Source: Chromatiales bacterium
GTDB taxonomy: Bacteria; Pseudomonadota; Gammaproteobacteria; SZUA-140
Length of the DNA: 5,830 bases
Direction: 5' to 3'
Assembly (NCBI GenBank): GCA_031285245.1
Contig: JAITWN010000052.1
Span: 1-5,830 of the forward strand
Part shown: positions 5,395 through 5,830 of the stretch, in pieces
Layout: the number at the start of each line of letters is the position of its first letter
Numbering within the stretch: position 1 is the stretch's first letter
The notes under the pieces: generated by a model
Databases searched by the model: none
Told to the model about the DNA's origin: nothing
The model's input: the letters and a program-made list of their open reading frames with translations, nothing else
Translations under genes and position numbers: made by a program

Positions 5395-5430
5395 TCGACC
5401 CCGCCTACGCCTTTAAATCAGGGCGGGCGA
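5395..5430 (+). terminator. weak hairpin after the DUF2237 gene
   Basis: CCCGCC (5400-5405) pairs with GGCGGG (5422-5427), extended by TCG/CGA across a 2-base bulge, around a 16-base loop. There is no T-run after it, and it begins about 50 bases past the stop codon. It may end transcription or simply be a GC-rich inverted repeat. Confidence 0.3.
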
Positions 5431-5431
5431 G

Positions 5432-5460
5432 TTGACATCAATAGTAACGCCGTGTAGCTA
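5432..5460 (+). promoter_or_regulatory. candidate promoter of the last gene
   Basis: A perfect -35 box TTGACA lies at 5432-5437. At 17 bp spacing the -10 is TAGCTA (5455-5460), a poor match preceded directly by TG. A more A/T-rich TATATA follows at 5459-5464 but at too long a spacing. The leader to the ATG at 5523 would be about 55 nt. The rest of the 180-base gap (5343-5522) holds nothing else clear. Confidence 0.4.
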
Positions 5461-5522
5461 TATACCACCCCATAGCGCGCAACCATCGTAGACTGAGACG
5501 TTTTATGCGGAGATCCATCGAT

Positions 5523-5830
5523 ATGACCAAAAAAAGCAAATCGCAGCCGTTGCGCGGCACCGTGCTCGCCGGTGCTTGCATCCTGATCGCAGCGCTCGCG
5601 GTGGGTGTGCTGGATACGGGCTACACCGGTGTGTTGACGTTCTTCAGCGTCTGGTTCATTCCGTTCGCTACCCTATTGCTCGTGCTGCTGCATTTCCTGG
5701 TGTTAAAGCCTCTGCACGCACAGGCCAGCGAGAGCAGCGAGCCAGTGATTCGTACCCATAATGGCCATGACCTAATCACTGGCCTACCCAATGATCCGCG
5801 CATGATCGACGCCGCATGGGTACGTGAGAT
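5523..5830 (+). CDS. two-helix membrane protein of unknown function, 3' partial
   Basis: An open frame runs from ATG 5523 through the right edge with no stop, giving 102 residues so far. A basic N-terminus (MTKKSKSQPLRG) precedes two hydrophobic segments: about 13-30 (VLAGACILIAALAVGVLD) and about 36-60 (GVLTFFSVWFIPFATLLLVLLHFLV). By the positive-inside rule the N-terminus is cytoplasmic, and the part after KPLHAQ should also be cytoplasmic. That part begins with a Ser/Glu-rich stretch and then HNGHDLITGLPNDPRM. GGAG at 5509-5512 lies 10 bases before the ATG. An in-frame ATG at 5505 would add six residues (MRRSID) but has a weaker site. I do not recognise the family; the function must lie in the missing part. 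Confidence 0.7.
   Translation, partial: MTKKSKSQPLRGTVLAGACILIAALAVGVLDTGYTGVLTFFSVWFIPFATLLLVLLHFLVLKPLHAQASESSEPVIRTHNGHDLITGLPNDPRMIDAAWVRE

Noticed and set aside
1..5830. CRISPR array, tRNA, rRNA, insertion sequence or prophage remains
   Set aside because: No regularly spaced repeats, no cloverleaf-like sequence, no transposase or phage motif was seen on either strand.

Overview
The window looks like ordinary chromosome of a gammaproteobacterium. It is moderately GC-rich, with short intergenic gaps and codons rich in G or C at the third position. Three things point to the group: a DamX-like SPOR protein, a class I (bacterial-type) phosphoribulokinase, and a YhbQ-type GIY-YIG protein. A xanthomonad-like or related environmental lineage is plausible, but this is inference. 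I see no insertion sequence, phage gene, tRNA, rRNA or CRISPR array.

Layout, left to right. (1) Positions 1-623 (+) hold the C-terminal part of a membrane-anchored SPOR-domain protein whose start lies off the left edge. (2) A strong intrinsic terminator at 641-681 serves the convergent gene at 691-1557 (-), a phosphoribulokinase with its catalytic residues intact. Upstream of it lies a roughly 190-nt structured leader that appears to start at an extended -10 promoter near 1755-1783. (3) Divergent from it, 1868-2374 (+) encodes a small lipoprotein resembling DUF2846. It converges, with a 9-base gap, on 2384-2761 (-), a small secreted protein that is probably translated from a leaderless mRNA. 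(4) Positions 2831-4839 (-) form a compact operon transcribed leftwards: a YhbQ-like GIY-YIG protein, a cytoplasmic protein that may belong to DUF432 (ATGA overlap with the previous gene), and an MscS-family mechanosensitive channel. A hairpin followed by a T-run sits just in front of the first start codon. (5) Positions 4959-5342 (+) encode a Cys-rich DUF2237 protein with its own TATAAT promoter. (6) After a 180-base gap with a consensus TTGACA box, 5523-5830 (+) begins an unrecognised two-helix membrane protein cut by the right edge.

Functionally this is a set of small independent units. The channel operon is the only clear multi-gene group and the best candidate for an under-described system. 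The phosphoribulokinase has no other Calvin-cycle gene beside it, so its role depends on whether RuBisCO exists elsewhere in the genome.
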